In this document: positions 1-7,797 of the stretch, in pieces
Layout of the letters: each line of letters begins with the position of its first letter
Position numbering within the stretch: the first letter of the stretch is position 1
From: Deinococcus frigens DSM 12807
GTDB taxonomy: Bacteria > Deinococcota > Deinococci > Deinococcales > Deinococcaceae
Length of the DNA: 48,096 nucleotides
Direction: 5' to 3'
NCBI RefSeq assembly: GCF_000701425.1
Contig: NZ_KL370781.1
Coordinates: forward strand, 1 to 48,096
The notes under the pieces: generated by a model
What the model saw: only the letters and a program-made list of their open reading frames with translations
Database searches by the model: none
What the model was told of the DNA's origin: nothing
Program-made: the position numbers and the translations under genes

Positions 1-278
1 TGTTCGTCGGCGGTCAAGACAGGGGGCGCACCAGTATTGGTCTGTCGTCCGTCCGCGAGGCTCTCCAGACCCAGGGTGTGATACCGATTGACCAGTGAGT
101 AGGCCGTGACCCGGCTATAGCGGGTCAGCGCCAGAATCTCGGCAAGGGGACGACGTTCTGCCAGGAGCGCAAAGAATTGCGCTCTGCGCCGCTGGACGGC
201 ACAGGTACTGGTCTCGAAGAGCTGCCAGAAGTCAGCCGCTTGATGTGCGAGGGGACGAGTGAAGAGTGCAGGTTTCAT
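1..278 (-). CDS. IS630-family transposase, N-terminal part (runs off the left edge)
   Basis: Reading the minus strand from an ATG at 278 gives 92 residues that continue past base 1. Residues of about 25-75 form a helix-turn-helix of the kind that opens IS630/Tc1-mariner transposases: LAEILALTRYSRVTAYSLV, then a GLESLADG turn and a Gly/Pro linker. The DDE catalytic domain would lie beyond the window. The start is chosen because the first Met precedes the HTH by a normal distance, and a terminal inverted repeat lies only 21 bases upstream at 299-313, as expected for a short insertion sequence. Whether the gene is intact cannot be judged. The family call rests on the HTH and on the TA-flanked ends. 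Confidence 0.75.
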   Translation of the reverse strand, partial: MKPALFTRPLAHQAADFWQLFETSTCAVQRRRAQFFALLAERRPLAEILALTRYSRVTAYSLVNRYHTLGLESLADGRQTNTGAPPVLTADE

Positions 279-298
279 CCCTCTATTATAAACTGTTT

Positions 299-313
299 AA
301 TCGGAATCCGTAT
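299..313. repeat. Terminal inverted repeat of the IS630-type element
   Basis: The 15-mer AATCGGAATCCGTAT lies just upstream of the transposase start. Read inward towards the gene it is ATACGGATTCCGATT, the same sequence that bounds the MITE at 315-450. The TA inside the outer end fits the TA target used by IS630 elements. With 315-329 it forms a perfect 31-bp palindrome centred on base 314. Confidence 0.7.
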
Positions 314-314
314 G

Positions 315-450
315 ATACGGATTCCGATTGAATCGTTTGCAAAAACGATGGAAATCCGAGCAAAGCGAGTAGGAAGAAATACGGGTTTTGCGTATGGATC
401 AACATCCCGGCGCTTTTCTGGGGTGTTAAAGAATTAATCGGAATCCGTAT
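315..450. mobile_element. 136-bp MITE, copy 1, with IS630-type ends
   Basis: The element is bounded by ATACGGATTCCGATT (315-329) and its exact inverse AATCGGAATCCGTAT (436-450), with TA dinucleotides at the outer ends. It has no coding capacity. A second element of exactly the same length lies at 25573-25708 in the opposite orientation. The two share the ends and an internal block around GGAAATCCGA, GAG, AGGA and ACGGGTT. The ends equal the terminal repeat of the adjacent transposase gene, so this is probably a non-autonomous derivative of that element. Confidence 0.75.
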
Positions 451-476
451 GAGGGGTTTGCCTTCCGGCTCAGCCC

Positions 477-3098
477 TCACCCCCGCGCCAGCTCCTCCTT
501 CTCGTGATGCACTTCCTCCGACACCAGGGGCGAGGTGATTAAAGGCTTGAAGTCCCCGTCGGCCACCACTTCCCAGCGGCGTTTGCCGAGCAGGCCCGCG
601 CCCACGCTCAGGACGGCAATGCCCAGCAGCACCAGCATGAAGGTGGGGTAGCTGCCCTGAAACGCGCCGCTGAGGGCGTGGCGAAAGGCGTTGACGCTCT
701 GCGTGACCGGCATGAAGTTGTGGATGGCCCCGAAAAAGGACGGCGAGAGTTCCACCGGATAGCTGCCCCCCGACGCCGCGAGCTGAAGCACCAGCAGCAC
801 CAGCGCAATCAGCCGCCCCGCCGCGCCGAACAGGAAGATCAGCGCCAGCACCAGCGTCAGAAAGGTCAGGCTGGAGGCCAGCGCCGTGGCGATCACCTGC
901 GCCGGGTGCAGGAACTCCATGCCCAGCGCATGCACACCCCACACCACCAGCAGCGCCTGAACGCAGACCAGCGCGGCGGGAACGGCGGCCTTGCGCAGCA
1001 TCCGGGCAAATTGCGAGGTGCCGCGCCCGCGGCGGGGCAACTGGCTGTACGGGAAGATAAACGTGGTCAGCGTGACGCCCACCCACAGCGCCAGCGCCAT
1101 GAAATACGGCGCGAACCCGGCCCCGTTGTTCTTGACGGGCGCAAAGGTCTGGGTGATGGGCAGCACGCTGGCGCTGAGGCCCGCCGGATCACCGCCGAGT
1201 TGCTCGGTATCGGCAGGAATCTCGCTGTAAAGGGTGTCCAGCCCGTCGCGCAACTTGACGGCCCCGGCATCCAGATCAGCCGCGCCGGTCTGGAGTTTGG
1301 TGGCCCCACCACTCAGGGTTTTCAAGCCGCCACTCAGTTCGCTGGACTTCTGGGCTAGAGTGGAGGCTCCAGTTTTAAGGCCCTCCAGATCGCCCTGCGC
1401 GGGCAGTTGGGTGGTGATCTGGCCCAAAGCATCCTTGATCTTGAGATTGCCGTCCACCAGCGTATTCACGCCACTTTGCAGGGAGGTTGCCCCCGCACTC
1501 AGATCAGCCGAGCCCCTCGCCGCCTCGCTGGATTTCTGGGCCAGCGTCGCGGCCCCGCTCTGAAGTTGCGCCGTGCCAGTCGTCAGTTGTGTGGCCCCGG
1601 CGCTGAGCTGCTGCGCGCCTTCCACAGCAGTAGCGGAGGCGGTGGAAGCGTCCTTCAAACCGGTGGCGAGGCTGGCCGCGCCCGTTTGCACTTTGGCCGC
1701 CGTTGCCGCCAGATCAGTTGCTCCGGTGGCGAGTTGTCCGGCGCTAGCCGCCGCTTTTGCCGCCCCATCCGCCAGTTTGGGCAGCGCATTGCTCAGGCTG
1801 TTGCTGCCCGGCTGAACCTGCGCGGCCCCGCTGTTGATCTGCGCCACGCCACCCTGGAGTTCGCCGGGCAAGAGTGCCTGATCCTTCACCGATTCATTCA
1901 GCGTTCTGGTTCCGGTGGCGAGTTCGGCAGCCCCCTGATTCAGTTGGTTGGCCCCGTCCGTGGCCTGCTGCAAGCCGCCCGACAGATCCCCCAGTCCGCC
2001 CGCGAGCTGCTTGTTCCCGGCGGCCAGTTTTCCGGCTCCAGCACTAGCTGATTTTGTACCCGCCGAAAGCTGATTCGCCCCGTCTGAAAGCTGGCTCAAT
2101 CCGCTCTGAAGCTGGGGAAGTTTGGTGGCTAATTCCTTGCTGCCGCCCGCCAGTTGTGCCGCGCCTGCATTCGCCTTCTTTGCACCGTCTGAGAGCGTGG
2201 ATGCCCCATCCGAAAGCTGATTCAGGCCGCCCGACAACTTGGACGCACCGCCCTGAAGCTGTGCCACGCCGCTTTTTAAGGGCGCGAGTTGGGCCTGACC
2301 AGGCGCTGCCGACTCCAACTGACGCAACCCAGTGGAGAGTTTGGCGCTGCCGTCCGTGAGCTTGCCGACACCGCTTGAAAGCGACTTCACGCCGCTCGTC
2401 AGTTGTGTGCCGCCATTCGCCGCCGTCTTCGCGCCGCTCGCCAGATCGCCCGCGCCTCCCTTCAATGCCTTCGTGCCGACTTCCAGCGTGACTGCGCCGT
2501 CCCGCAGTTTTCCGGTGGCCGTGCGAATGTCGTTGAAGCCCTTCTGCACGTCCTTGAGCGAATCGCCCACCACTTCCCACCGGTTCTCGCCCAGCGTGCG
2601 GTTCAGTTCCTCGCTGAGGGTGGTAGCAAAGGTGGACGCCACGCGGCTGGCGAAGTAGCTGCCACCCTCCGAGACATAGAACTTCAGCAGGCCGTGGCTG
2701 GAGCTGCTTCCCGCAACCGCTCTGGCACTGAAATTGGTGGGCAGCGTCAGCGAAAAATAGGCGTCACCGCGTCGCACGGCGTCCTGCGCCGCTGCCTCCG
2801 TGGGGTAGCTCAAATAGTTGAATTTGGGATTGTCGCGTAGGTCTTTGACGACTTGCGCGCCCAGCTCCACTACCTCGCCCCGGCTCTGCGTTCCCGTATC
2901 CAGATTGACCAGCGCCACCGGCAGGTTGCTCAGGTTACCGTAGGGGTCAATCACGCTACCCAGGTAAATGCCCACGTATATCATCGGCACCACGGTAATC
3001 GCAGCGGCAGACAGCCACATCATGGGATGCCGCCACAGGCTGCGCTCGGCGGGGGTCAGGATTTTGAAGTCTTGGGCCAGTCTGGTTGTGGGGGACAT
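477..3098 (-). CDS. YhgE/Pip-family large membrane protein
   Basis: The 873-residue protein has a membrane segment near residues 27-50, an extracytoplasmic region, and about five membrane segments at residues 670-850 like an ABC-2-type permease domain. This is the YhgE/Pip (phage infection protein) layout. Residues of about 195-640 are a long run of seven-residue units of the type GAxxLxx, rich in Gly, Ala, Leu, Ser and Gln, expected to form an extended helical stalk. The family is linked to cell-surface and type VIIb-like machinery in Firmicutes; the substrate is unknown here. The start at 3098 has a good AAGGAG ribosome site. The gene is divergent from a TetR regulator, and its promoter overlaps a palindrome, so repression by that neighbour is likely. 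Confidence 0.85.
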   Translation of the reverse strand: MSPTTRLAQDFKILTPAERSLWRHPMMWLSAAAITVVPMIYVGIYLGSVIDPYGNLSNLPVALVNLDTGTQSRGEVVELGAQVVKDLRDNPKFNYLSYPTEAAAQDAVRRGDAYFSLTLPTNFSARAVAGSSSSHGLLKFYVSEGGSYFASRVASTFATTLSEELNRTLGENRWEVVGDSLKDVQKGFNDIRTATGKLRDGAVTLEVGTKALKGGAGDLASGAKTAANGGTQLTSGVKSLSSGVGKLTDGSAKLSTGLRQLESAAPGQAQLAPLKSGVAQLQGGASKLSGGLNQLSDGASTLSDGAKKANAGAAQLAGGSKELATKLPQLQSGLSQLSDGANQLSAGTKSASAGAGKLAAGNKQLAGGLGDLSGGLQQATDGANQLNQGAAELATGTRTLNESVKDQALLPGELQGGVAQINSGAAQVQPGSNSLSNALPKLADGAAKAAASAGQLATGATDLAATAAKVQTGAASLATGLKDASTASATAVEGAQQLSAGATQLTTGTAQLQSGAATLAQKSSEAARGSADLSAGATSLQSGVNTLVDGNLKIKDALGQITTQLPAQGDLEGLKTGASTLAQKSSELSGGLKTLSGGATKLQTGAADLDAGAVKLRDGLDTLYSEIPADTEQLGGDPAGLSASVLPITQTFAPVKNNGAGFAPYFMALALWVGVTLTTFIFPYSQLPRRGRGTSQFARMLRKAAVPAALVCVQALLVVWGVHALGMEFLHPAQVIATALASSLTFLTLVLALIFLFGAAGRLIALVLLVLQLAASGGSYPVELSPSFFGAIHNFMPVTQSVNAFRHALSGAFQGSYPTFMLVLLGIAVLSVGAGLLGKRRWEVVADGDFKPLITSPLVSEEVHHEKEELARG

Positions 3099-3144
3099 GG
3101 ATACTCCTTGGAGAGGGAAGACACAGCTCTCCCCAAATGCCCCC

Positions 3145-3173
3145 AGTATCCGCTTTTACTGACACTTCGTCAA
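3145..3173 (-). promoter_or_regulatory. Promoter of the YhgE/Pip gene
   Basis: On the minus strand TTGACG (3173-3168) and GATACT (3150-3145) are separated by 17 bases, a good housekeeping sigma promoter. The -35 box lies inside the palindrome at 3160-3179, so a bound repressor would block it. Confidence 0.65.
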
Positions 3174-3179
3174 GTGACA
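3160..3179. promoter_or_regulatory. Probable TetR operator palindrome
   Basis: TGACACTT (3160-3167), four bases, then AAGTGACA (3172-3179): 8-bp arms with one mismatch. It covers the -35 boxes of both divergent genes, the position expected for an autoregulating TetR repressor. Confidence 0.55.
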
Positions 3180-3202
3180 GAACGTCAGAAAAGTGGTAGA
3201 CT
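3174..3202 (+). promoter_or_regulatory. Leaderless promoter of the tetR-type gene
   Basis: GTGACA (3174-3179), 17 bases, TAGACT (3197-3202), then six bases to the ATG at 3209. No ribosome site fits, so transcription probably starts at or next to the A of the start codon. Confidence 0.6.
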
Positions 3203-3208
3203 CGCCGC

Positions 3209-3799
3209 ATGCCTGCCACCGTCCCGCCCACCCGCCGACTGAGTGCAGAGAACCGCCGCGAGCAGATTCTGGAAGCTGCGTCGGCGTTGTTTATTGATAA
3301 GGGTTTTGAGGCCGTGGGCATGAACGACATTGCCCGTGAACTCCAGACCTCGCGGCCCACGGTGTATGGCTATTTCACATCCACCGAGGCCATGCTGTGC
3401 GCCCTGCTGGCCGAGCGGCTGCCCGCCATGTGGGCGCGGTTGCGGCCACTGCTGCCCACGTCCGGCGAGTTCCGCGCCGACACCTTCAGCGCCCTGTTCC
3501 TGGCGCTCCTCCATGAGCGGGAATTATTGCTCCTGCTGCACAGCGGCGGCGGTCCCATCTTCCGCGAACAGCGCGGCCAACTTCTTCGGCAACTGGAAGA
3601 ATGGTTAGAACCCTACCGCCGGACAGAGGCGCGGCAGCCGCAGATCCTGCAACTGATCACGCTGCTGCTAGAGGCGGCAGCCGTGGAGGCAGTGCAGGGG
3701 ACGCAGAGCGGGGCAGACGCACAGGCCCAGGCGCAGGCCATTGGGCAATTTATTGCGGGCGGTGTTGCAGGTATCTCGCTGGAGATCAGGCAAACCTGA
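3209..3799 (+). CDS. TetR/AcrR-family transcriptional regulator
   Basis: The 196-residue protein has a TetR-type HTH at about residues 14-60 (REQILEAASALF, then FEAVGMNDIARELQTSRPTVYGYF) and a helical ligand-binding C-terminal domain. The ATG at 3209 sits six bases after a TAGACT -10 box, so the mRNA is probably leaderless. The gene diverges from the YhgE/Pip gene, and the shared region carries a palindrome over both -35 boxes. I infer that it represses both. The ligand is unknown. Confidence 0.88.
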   Translation: MPATVPPTRRLSAENRREQILEAASALFIDKGFEAVGMNDIARELQTSRPTVYGYFTSTEAMLCALLAERLPAMWARLRPLLPTSGEFRADTFSALFLALLHERELLLLLHSGGGPIFREQRGQLLRQLEEWLEPYRRTEARQPQILQLITLLLEAAAVEAVQGTQSGADAQAQAQAIGQFIAGGVAGISLEIRQT

Positions 3800-3847
3800 C
3801 TGCAACACGACGCCTATTTCGCCCAGAACCTTCGCCTGCCGGCTCCA

Positions 3848-3897
3848 AAAGACCCCCCACCATTTTCGGCAGGGGGGCGTTTCGGCGAGCGGTCTTT
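3848..3897. terminator. Nested hairpin between convergent genes
   Basis: An outer stem AAAGACC/GGTCTTT encloses an inner CCCCCC/GGGGGG stem. It lies between the convergent tetR-type gene and the purine permease gene and could stop transcription from both sides. The U-tract is short. Confidence 0.45.
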
Positions 3898-3914
3898 GCT
3901 GTGTGCCTCCGGGT

Positions 3915-5294
3915 TCAGCCGTGAACGTCTCCGGCCTCCGGCGCGTGGCTCGCGGATGCGGCCAGCGAGGACGGGTGCGGCGTGTTGTTGCCGATGATGT
4001 TGAACAGGATGTTCAGCAGGATGGCGGCGACGGCGGCGGAGGTGATCCCGCTGTCCAGGAAGAGCCGGGCCTGTTCGGGCAGTTGCTGGTACACGGTGGG
4101 CACCGTGGAGGGAATAACGCCTAGGGCTACGCTGACCGCCACGATGATCAGGTTGCGGGTGTCGTTCATATTGACTTTCGACAGGGTCTGGACCCCGGCG
4201 GCAGCCACCGTACCAAACAGCACCAGACCCGCGCCGCCCAGTACGGGCAGGGGGATGGACGACACCAGCGCGCTCAGCTTGGGAATGAAGCCCAGCAGCA
4301 TCAGGATGACGCCCGCCACCGCCACCACGAAGCGGCTCTTGATGCCGGTGAAGCGCACCAGACCGACGTTCTGAGCGAAGGCGGTGAAGGGGAAGGCGTT
4401 AAAGATGCCGCCCAGCGCGGTGGACAGGCCGTCGGCGCGCAGGCCCTTGGCGACGGTGTTGGCGTCCACGTCTTTTTCCGTGACTTCGCCGATTGCCAGG
4501 ATGTCGGCGGTGGTTTCCACCATCACCACCAGCATCACCAGCAGCATGGACAGCACCGGGACCCAGTTAAAGGTGGGTGTACCGAAATAAAAGGGCGCGC
4601 TGAAGCCGAACCAGGCCGCCGTGGCCACGCCGGAGAAGTTGGCCAGACCGAAGATGGCGGCCACGATGGTCCCCAGGACCAGGCCCAGCAGCACCGCCAC
4701 CCGGCTCAGAAAGCCCTTGCCGAAGCGGGTCAGCAGCAGCACGATCACCATGGTCAGCAGCGCCAGGCCCAGGTTGGCAGGAGCGCCGAAGGTGGGCAGG
4801 CTGGGAACGCCGCCGCCCGCCCAGCGAATGGCAACGGGCATCAGCGACACGCCGATCATTAAAATCACCGTTCCGGCCACCACTGGCGGGAAGAAGCGCA
4901 GCAACTTGGAGAAGTACGGTGCGAGCAGCACAGTCAGCACGCCGCCCGCGATCACCGCCCCATAAATGCCCGGCAGCCCGTAGGCCTTGCCGATGGCGAT
5001 CATGGTGGCCACCGCCGCGAAGGTGGTGCCCTGCACGATGGGCAGCTTGGCCCCAAAACCTGCGAAGCCGATGGTCTGGATCAAGGTGGCCACACCGCAC
5101 ATGAAAAAGCTCGCGCCGATGATGCGGACCAGGGCGTCGCCTTCCAGGCCCAGCGCCGTCGACAGGATCAGCGGCACGGCCACGATGCCTGCGTACATGC
5201 TCAGGACGTGCTGCAATCCAAAGGCGATCATGTTCTGAACGGGCAAAACCTCATCGACGGGGTGAACTGTGTTGCGGGTTGGTGTGGTCGTCAT
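3915..5294 (-). CDS. NCS2-family xanthine/uracil permease
   Basis: The 459-residue protein has about 12-14 membrane segments and is a nucleobase:cation symporter-2 member. Seen in it are the N-terminal GLQHVLSMYAG, the QGTTFAA segment at about residues 88-95, and ETTADILAIGE around residue 260, which carries the conserved substrate-binding glutamate. Family members import xanthine, uric acid or uracil with protons. The sequence looks closer to the xanthine/urate branch, but the substrate is not certain. A TTGACA promoter at 5486-5491 lies about 160 bases upstream of the start, leaving a long leader. The start at 5294 follows a GGAGG-like site (CCGGAGGACAC). Confidence 0.85.
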   Translation of the reverse strand: MTTTPTRNTVHPVDEVLPVQNMIAFGLQHVLSMYAGIVAVPLILSTALGLEGDALVRIIGASFFMCGVATLIQTIGFAGFGAKLPIVQGTTFAAVATMIAIGKAYGLPGIYGAVIAGGVLTVLLAPYFSKLLRFFPPVVAGTVILMIGVSLMPVAIRWAGGGVPSLPTFGAPANLGLALLTMVIVLLLTRFGKGFLSRVAVLLGLVLGTIVAAIFGLANFSGVATAAWFGFSAPFYFGTPTFNWVPVLSMLLVMLVVMVETTADILAIGEVTEKDVDANTVAKGLRADGLSTALGGIFNAFPFTAFAQNVGLVRFTGIKSRFVVAVAGVILMLLGFIPKLSALVSSIPLPVLGGAGLVLFGTVAAAGVQTLSKVNMNDTRNLIIVAVSVALGVIPSTVPTVYQQLPEQARLFLDSGITSAAVAAILLNILFNIIGNNTPHPSSLAASASHAPEAGDVHG

Positions 5295-5829
5295 GTGTCC
5301 TCCGGGCTGACCGTCTGGGCCAGTGCAGATTGCGTTTATGCGTCTAGAAGTGGCTTGCCGCGCATCGTTGCTGAAACCTGCCCCGTGCTTCCTACCGTTG
5401 CTCTACCGCTCCCCCCGGTCACCCTGCTTGGAGGCACTTCCTTAGCTGTCTAATTACCACCTAGTGTAAATCTTTTTTAAAATAGTGTCAAGGTTTGATC
5501 AGCACCACCTCATCTGCGTGCAAAGGCCCACTCAGACGGTGAAAAGAACGCAGTCTGCGGGACCTGACCCACCTTCAACCCGGTTCAAAAAGATGGTCAC
5601 TGGACCAGTTACAGTAGTGAGGGACAAATGCGGGTTTCCGTGAAAGGAGGGGCGAGGGGGTCGCCAGCACGTTGAAGCGGCCAACCGTCGCGGCATATGC
5701 GTTGGCGCTTCCGTCCTTCCAGACTCGCGGGGTACGTCTGTCAAGGAGGATCGGCGCGTGGGCCTGAGTTGTCACTTGGGCGGTCCGTCCCCCTCCTTTA
5801 CCGCCTCCTGCCCCTGCTACCCTCGGCGC
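5295..5829. other. Non-coding stretch between permease and murE
   Basis: It holds the leader and promoter of the permease gene on the minus strand and the murE -10 box (TACCCT, 5818-5823) on the plus strand. In the leader GAAGTG and CACTTC can pair across about 85 nt. I do not recognise a known riboswitch; the purine aptamer core is absent on this strand. The motif TTCAACCCGGTTCAAA at about 5574-5589 recurs inverted at about 27054-27069. I see no convincing gene. Confidence 0.5.
5463..5491 (-). promoter_or_regulatory. Promoter of the purine permease gene
   Basis: On the minus strand TTGACA (5491-5486), 17 bases, TACACT (5468-5463). It is the best consensus promoter in the area and sits in an AT-rich patch. 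Transcription from here would make a leader of about 160 nt. Confidence 0.65.
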
Positions 5830-7341
5830 ATGCGTCTGCAAGAGTTGGCCGCCGCCCTGAACCTTCCCAGCACTGAGACATCCAGCGCCGATCTGCCTGA
5901 CCCACAGGTGCGCGGCGTCACCCACAACGCTGACTGGGCCGGGCCAGGCGACATGTTCGTGGCCATTCGCGGGGCGCGGTTCGACGGCCACAGCTTTATT
6001 CAAAAGGTGCGGCTGGCCGGGGCAGTGGCTGTGCTGGGCGAGGGCTTGCCAGATGGAATGACCTCTCCCCTGCCCTACCTGCATGTGCCGGACGCGCGGG
6101 CGGCGCTGGCGGACGCGGCGGCGGCGCTGGAGCGCCACCCCAGCCGGGAACTGAGCGTGGTAGGCGTCACCGGCACCGACGGCAAGACCACCACCGCGTG
6201 GCTGACCCGCCATCTGCTGCGGGCGGCGGACTTGCAGACCGGCCTGCTCAGCACGGTGGGCTACGAATTGCCGGACGGCGAGCTGCGGCATTTTCCGGCC
6301 CACTTCACCACCCCCGAAGCGCCACAGGTCCAGCGCACCCTGCGCGAGATGGTCACGGCGGGCGCGGCGGCGGCGGTGCTGGAGGCCAGCAGCCACGCCC
6401 TGGCCCTGGAGCGGGTGCGCGGCGTGGAGTGGGCGGTGGCGGTCTGGACCCACCTGAGCCGCGAACACCTGGATTTTCACGGGACGGTGGAGAACTACTT
6501 CGCCGAGAAGCGCAAGCTGATCGAACGCGCCCGCCACGCCGTCCTGAACGCGGACGATCCGTGGACCGCGCGGCTGACCGGTCTGGCACCGCAACAAACC
6601 ACGTACAGCGCCGAGGGCCATCAGGCCGACTGGACCGCGCATGACATCGAGGAGGGCGCGAACGGGCTGAGCTGGCGCGTGGCCTCGCCGCTGGGGGAAT
6701 TCCAGGCGCTCCTCCCCATGATCGGGCGCTTCAACGTGGCCAATGCGCTGGCCGGGATGGCGGCGGCGGCGCAGTTGGGCGCAACGGCGGAACAACTGAC
6801 GGCGGGCCTGGCCTCCTTCCGGGGCGTGCCGGGGCGCATGGAACTGCTGCCGGGCGACGGCCCTGCATCTAAAAGCCCTGCCCCGCGCGTGATCGTGGAT
6901 TTCGCGCACACGCCGCCCAGTCTGGAAAAAGCCCTGAGGACCCTGCGGACCACCACGCCGGGCCGCCTGTGGGTGTTGATCGGCTCGGCGGGCGGGCCGC
7001 GCGATCCTGGTAAACGCGCGCCGCTGGGCGAGGTGGCCTCGCAGCTGGCCGATCACGCCGTCTTCACCGAGGAAGATTGCCGCGACACGCCGCTGGACGA
7101 GATCCTGCGCGAGATGGAACGCGGGGCGCGGGAGGCGGGGCGCAGAAACTTCACCACCGTTCCTGACCGTGCGGAGGCCATCGCGGACGTGATCCGGCGG
7201 GCGCAGCCGGGCGACACCGTGCTGCTGGCTGGCAAGGGGCCGGAAGACACCCTGGAACGCGCCGACGGCACCATTCCCTGGGACGAGGGAGCAGTGGCGA
7301 GGGCGGCACTGGCCGCCTGGCAGAGGGCGGCCCGCCGATGA
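5830..7341 (+). CDS. murE: UDP-N-acetylmuramoyl-tripeptide synthetase (MurE)
   Basis: The 503-residue Mur ligase adds the third residue to UDP-MurNAc-L-Ala-D-Glu. The ATP loop GVTGTDGKTTT lies at about residues 115-125, and HTPPSLEKALRTL and AGKGPEDT mark the C-terminal domain. Where DAP-adding enzymes carry DNPR, this protein reads EEDCRDT. That fits a non-DAP substrate, and Deinococcus peptidoglycan is known to use L-ornithine. The ATG at 5830 is chosen over an in-frame GTG at 5758: the protein then begins at the normal place, and TACCCT lies six bases upstream, giving a leaderless start. Its TGA overlaps the next gene's ATG. Confidence 0.93.
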   Translation: MRLQELAAALNLPSTETSSADLPDPQVRGVTHNADWAGPGDMFVAIRGARFDGHSFIQKVRLAGAVAVLGEGLPDGMTSPLPYLHVPDARAALADAAAALERHPSRELSVVGVTGTDGKTTTAWLTRHLLRAADLQTGLLSTVGYELPDGELRHFPAHFTTPEAPQVQRTLREMVTAGAAAAVLEASSHALALERVRGVEWAVAVWTHLSREHLDFHGTVENYFAEKRKLIERARHAVLNADDPWTARLTGLAPQQTTYSAEGHQADWTAHDIEEGANGLSWRVASPLGEFQALLPMIGRFNVANALAGMAAAAQLGATAEQLTAGLASFRGVPGRMELLPGDGPASKSPAPRVIVDFAHTPPSLEKALRTLRTTTPGRLWVLIGSAGGPRDPGKRAPLGEVASQLADHAVFTEEDCRDTPLDEILREMERGAREAGRRNFTTVPDRAEAIADVIRRAQPGDTVLLAGKGPEDTLERADGTIPWDEGAVARAALAAWQRAARR

Positions 7342-7766
7342 GCGCTGGAACCGGCGGGCTGCTGGCCCACGCCAGCGAGAAGGTACGCGAACGGGCGCTG
7401 TCTCTCCAGGGCAGCGTTCAGGCCTGCACCCGCGACGGCCAGACGCTGCGCGCCCGCGTGCAGGGCAGCGAACGCGCGCCGTACCGGGTAACGGTGGACC
7501 TGGGCCGGGGCGCATGGGGGTGCAGTTGCCCCGATGACCACAACGCCATGTGCAAACACGTCTGCGCCGCCTTGCTGGTCTGGCAAGCCTCGCCCGAATC
7601 CTTTGTCGCCGCGCCGGCTGCCCGCCGCCTGCCCGGCGTCCAGGGCTGGGCCGACGCAGATGTGGAAGCCTTGCTGGAGCGGCTGCTACAACACCATCCT
7701 GCGGCGGTACGCGACTGGACGCGCGAAGTGGGCGAGAACCGCTGGGAAGAAGAGGACGACTGGTAA
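7338..7766 (+). CDS. SWIM zinc-finger protein
   Basis: The 142-residue protein has a SWIM motif at residues of about 60-78: CSCPDDHNAMCKHVCAALL, with the CxC...CxH zinc ligands. SWIM domains bind DNA or protein partners and occur in SWI2/SNF2-associated factors, MuDR transposases and small bacterial proteins. Here the SWIM domain stands almost alone with an acidic tail (ENRWEEEDDW). It overlaps murE by ATGA and is probably translationally coupled to it. Its function is not known. Confidence 0.82.
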   Translation: MSAGTGGLLAHASEKVRERALSLQGSVQACTRDGQTLRARVQGSERAPYRVTVDLGRGAWGCSCPDDHNAMCKHVCAALLVWQASPESFVAAPAARRLPGVQGWADADVEALLERLLQHHPAAVRDWTREVGENRWEEEDDW

Positions 7767-7797
7767 AGCGGCAGGCCGGTTGACGATCAGACTGGCC

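Noticed and set aside
1180..2600. Many long open frames on the plus strand opposite the YhgE/Pip gene
   Set aside because: They mirror the heptad repeats of the minus-strand protein and have low-complexity shadow sequence without start signals.
5758..5829. Upstream GTG start for murE
   Set aside because: The added 24 residues do not resemble MurE, and the -10 box for the ATG at 5830 lies within them.
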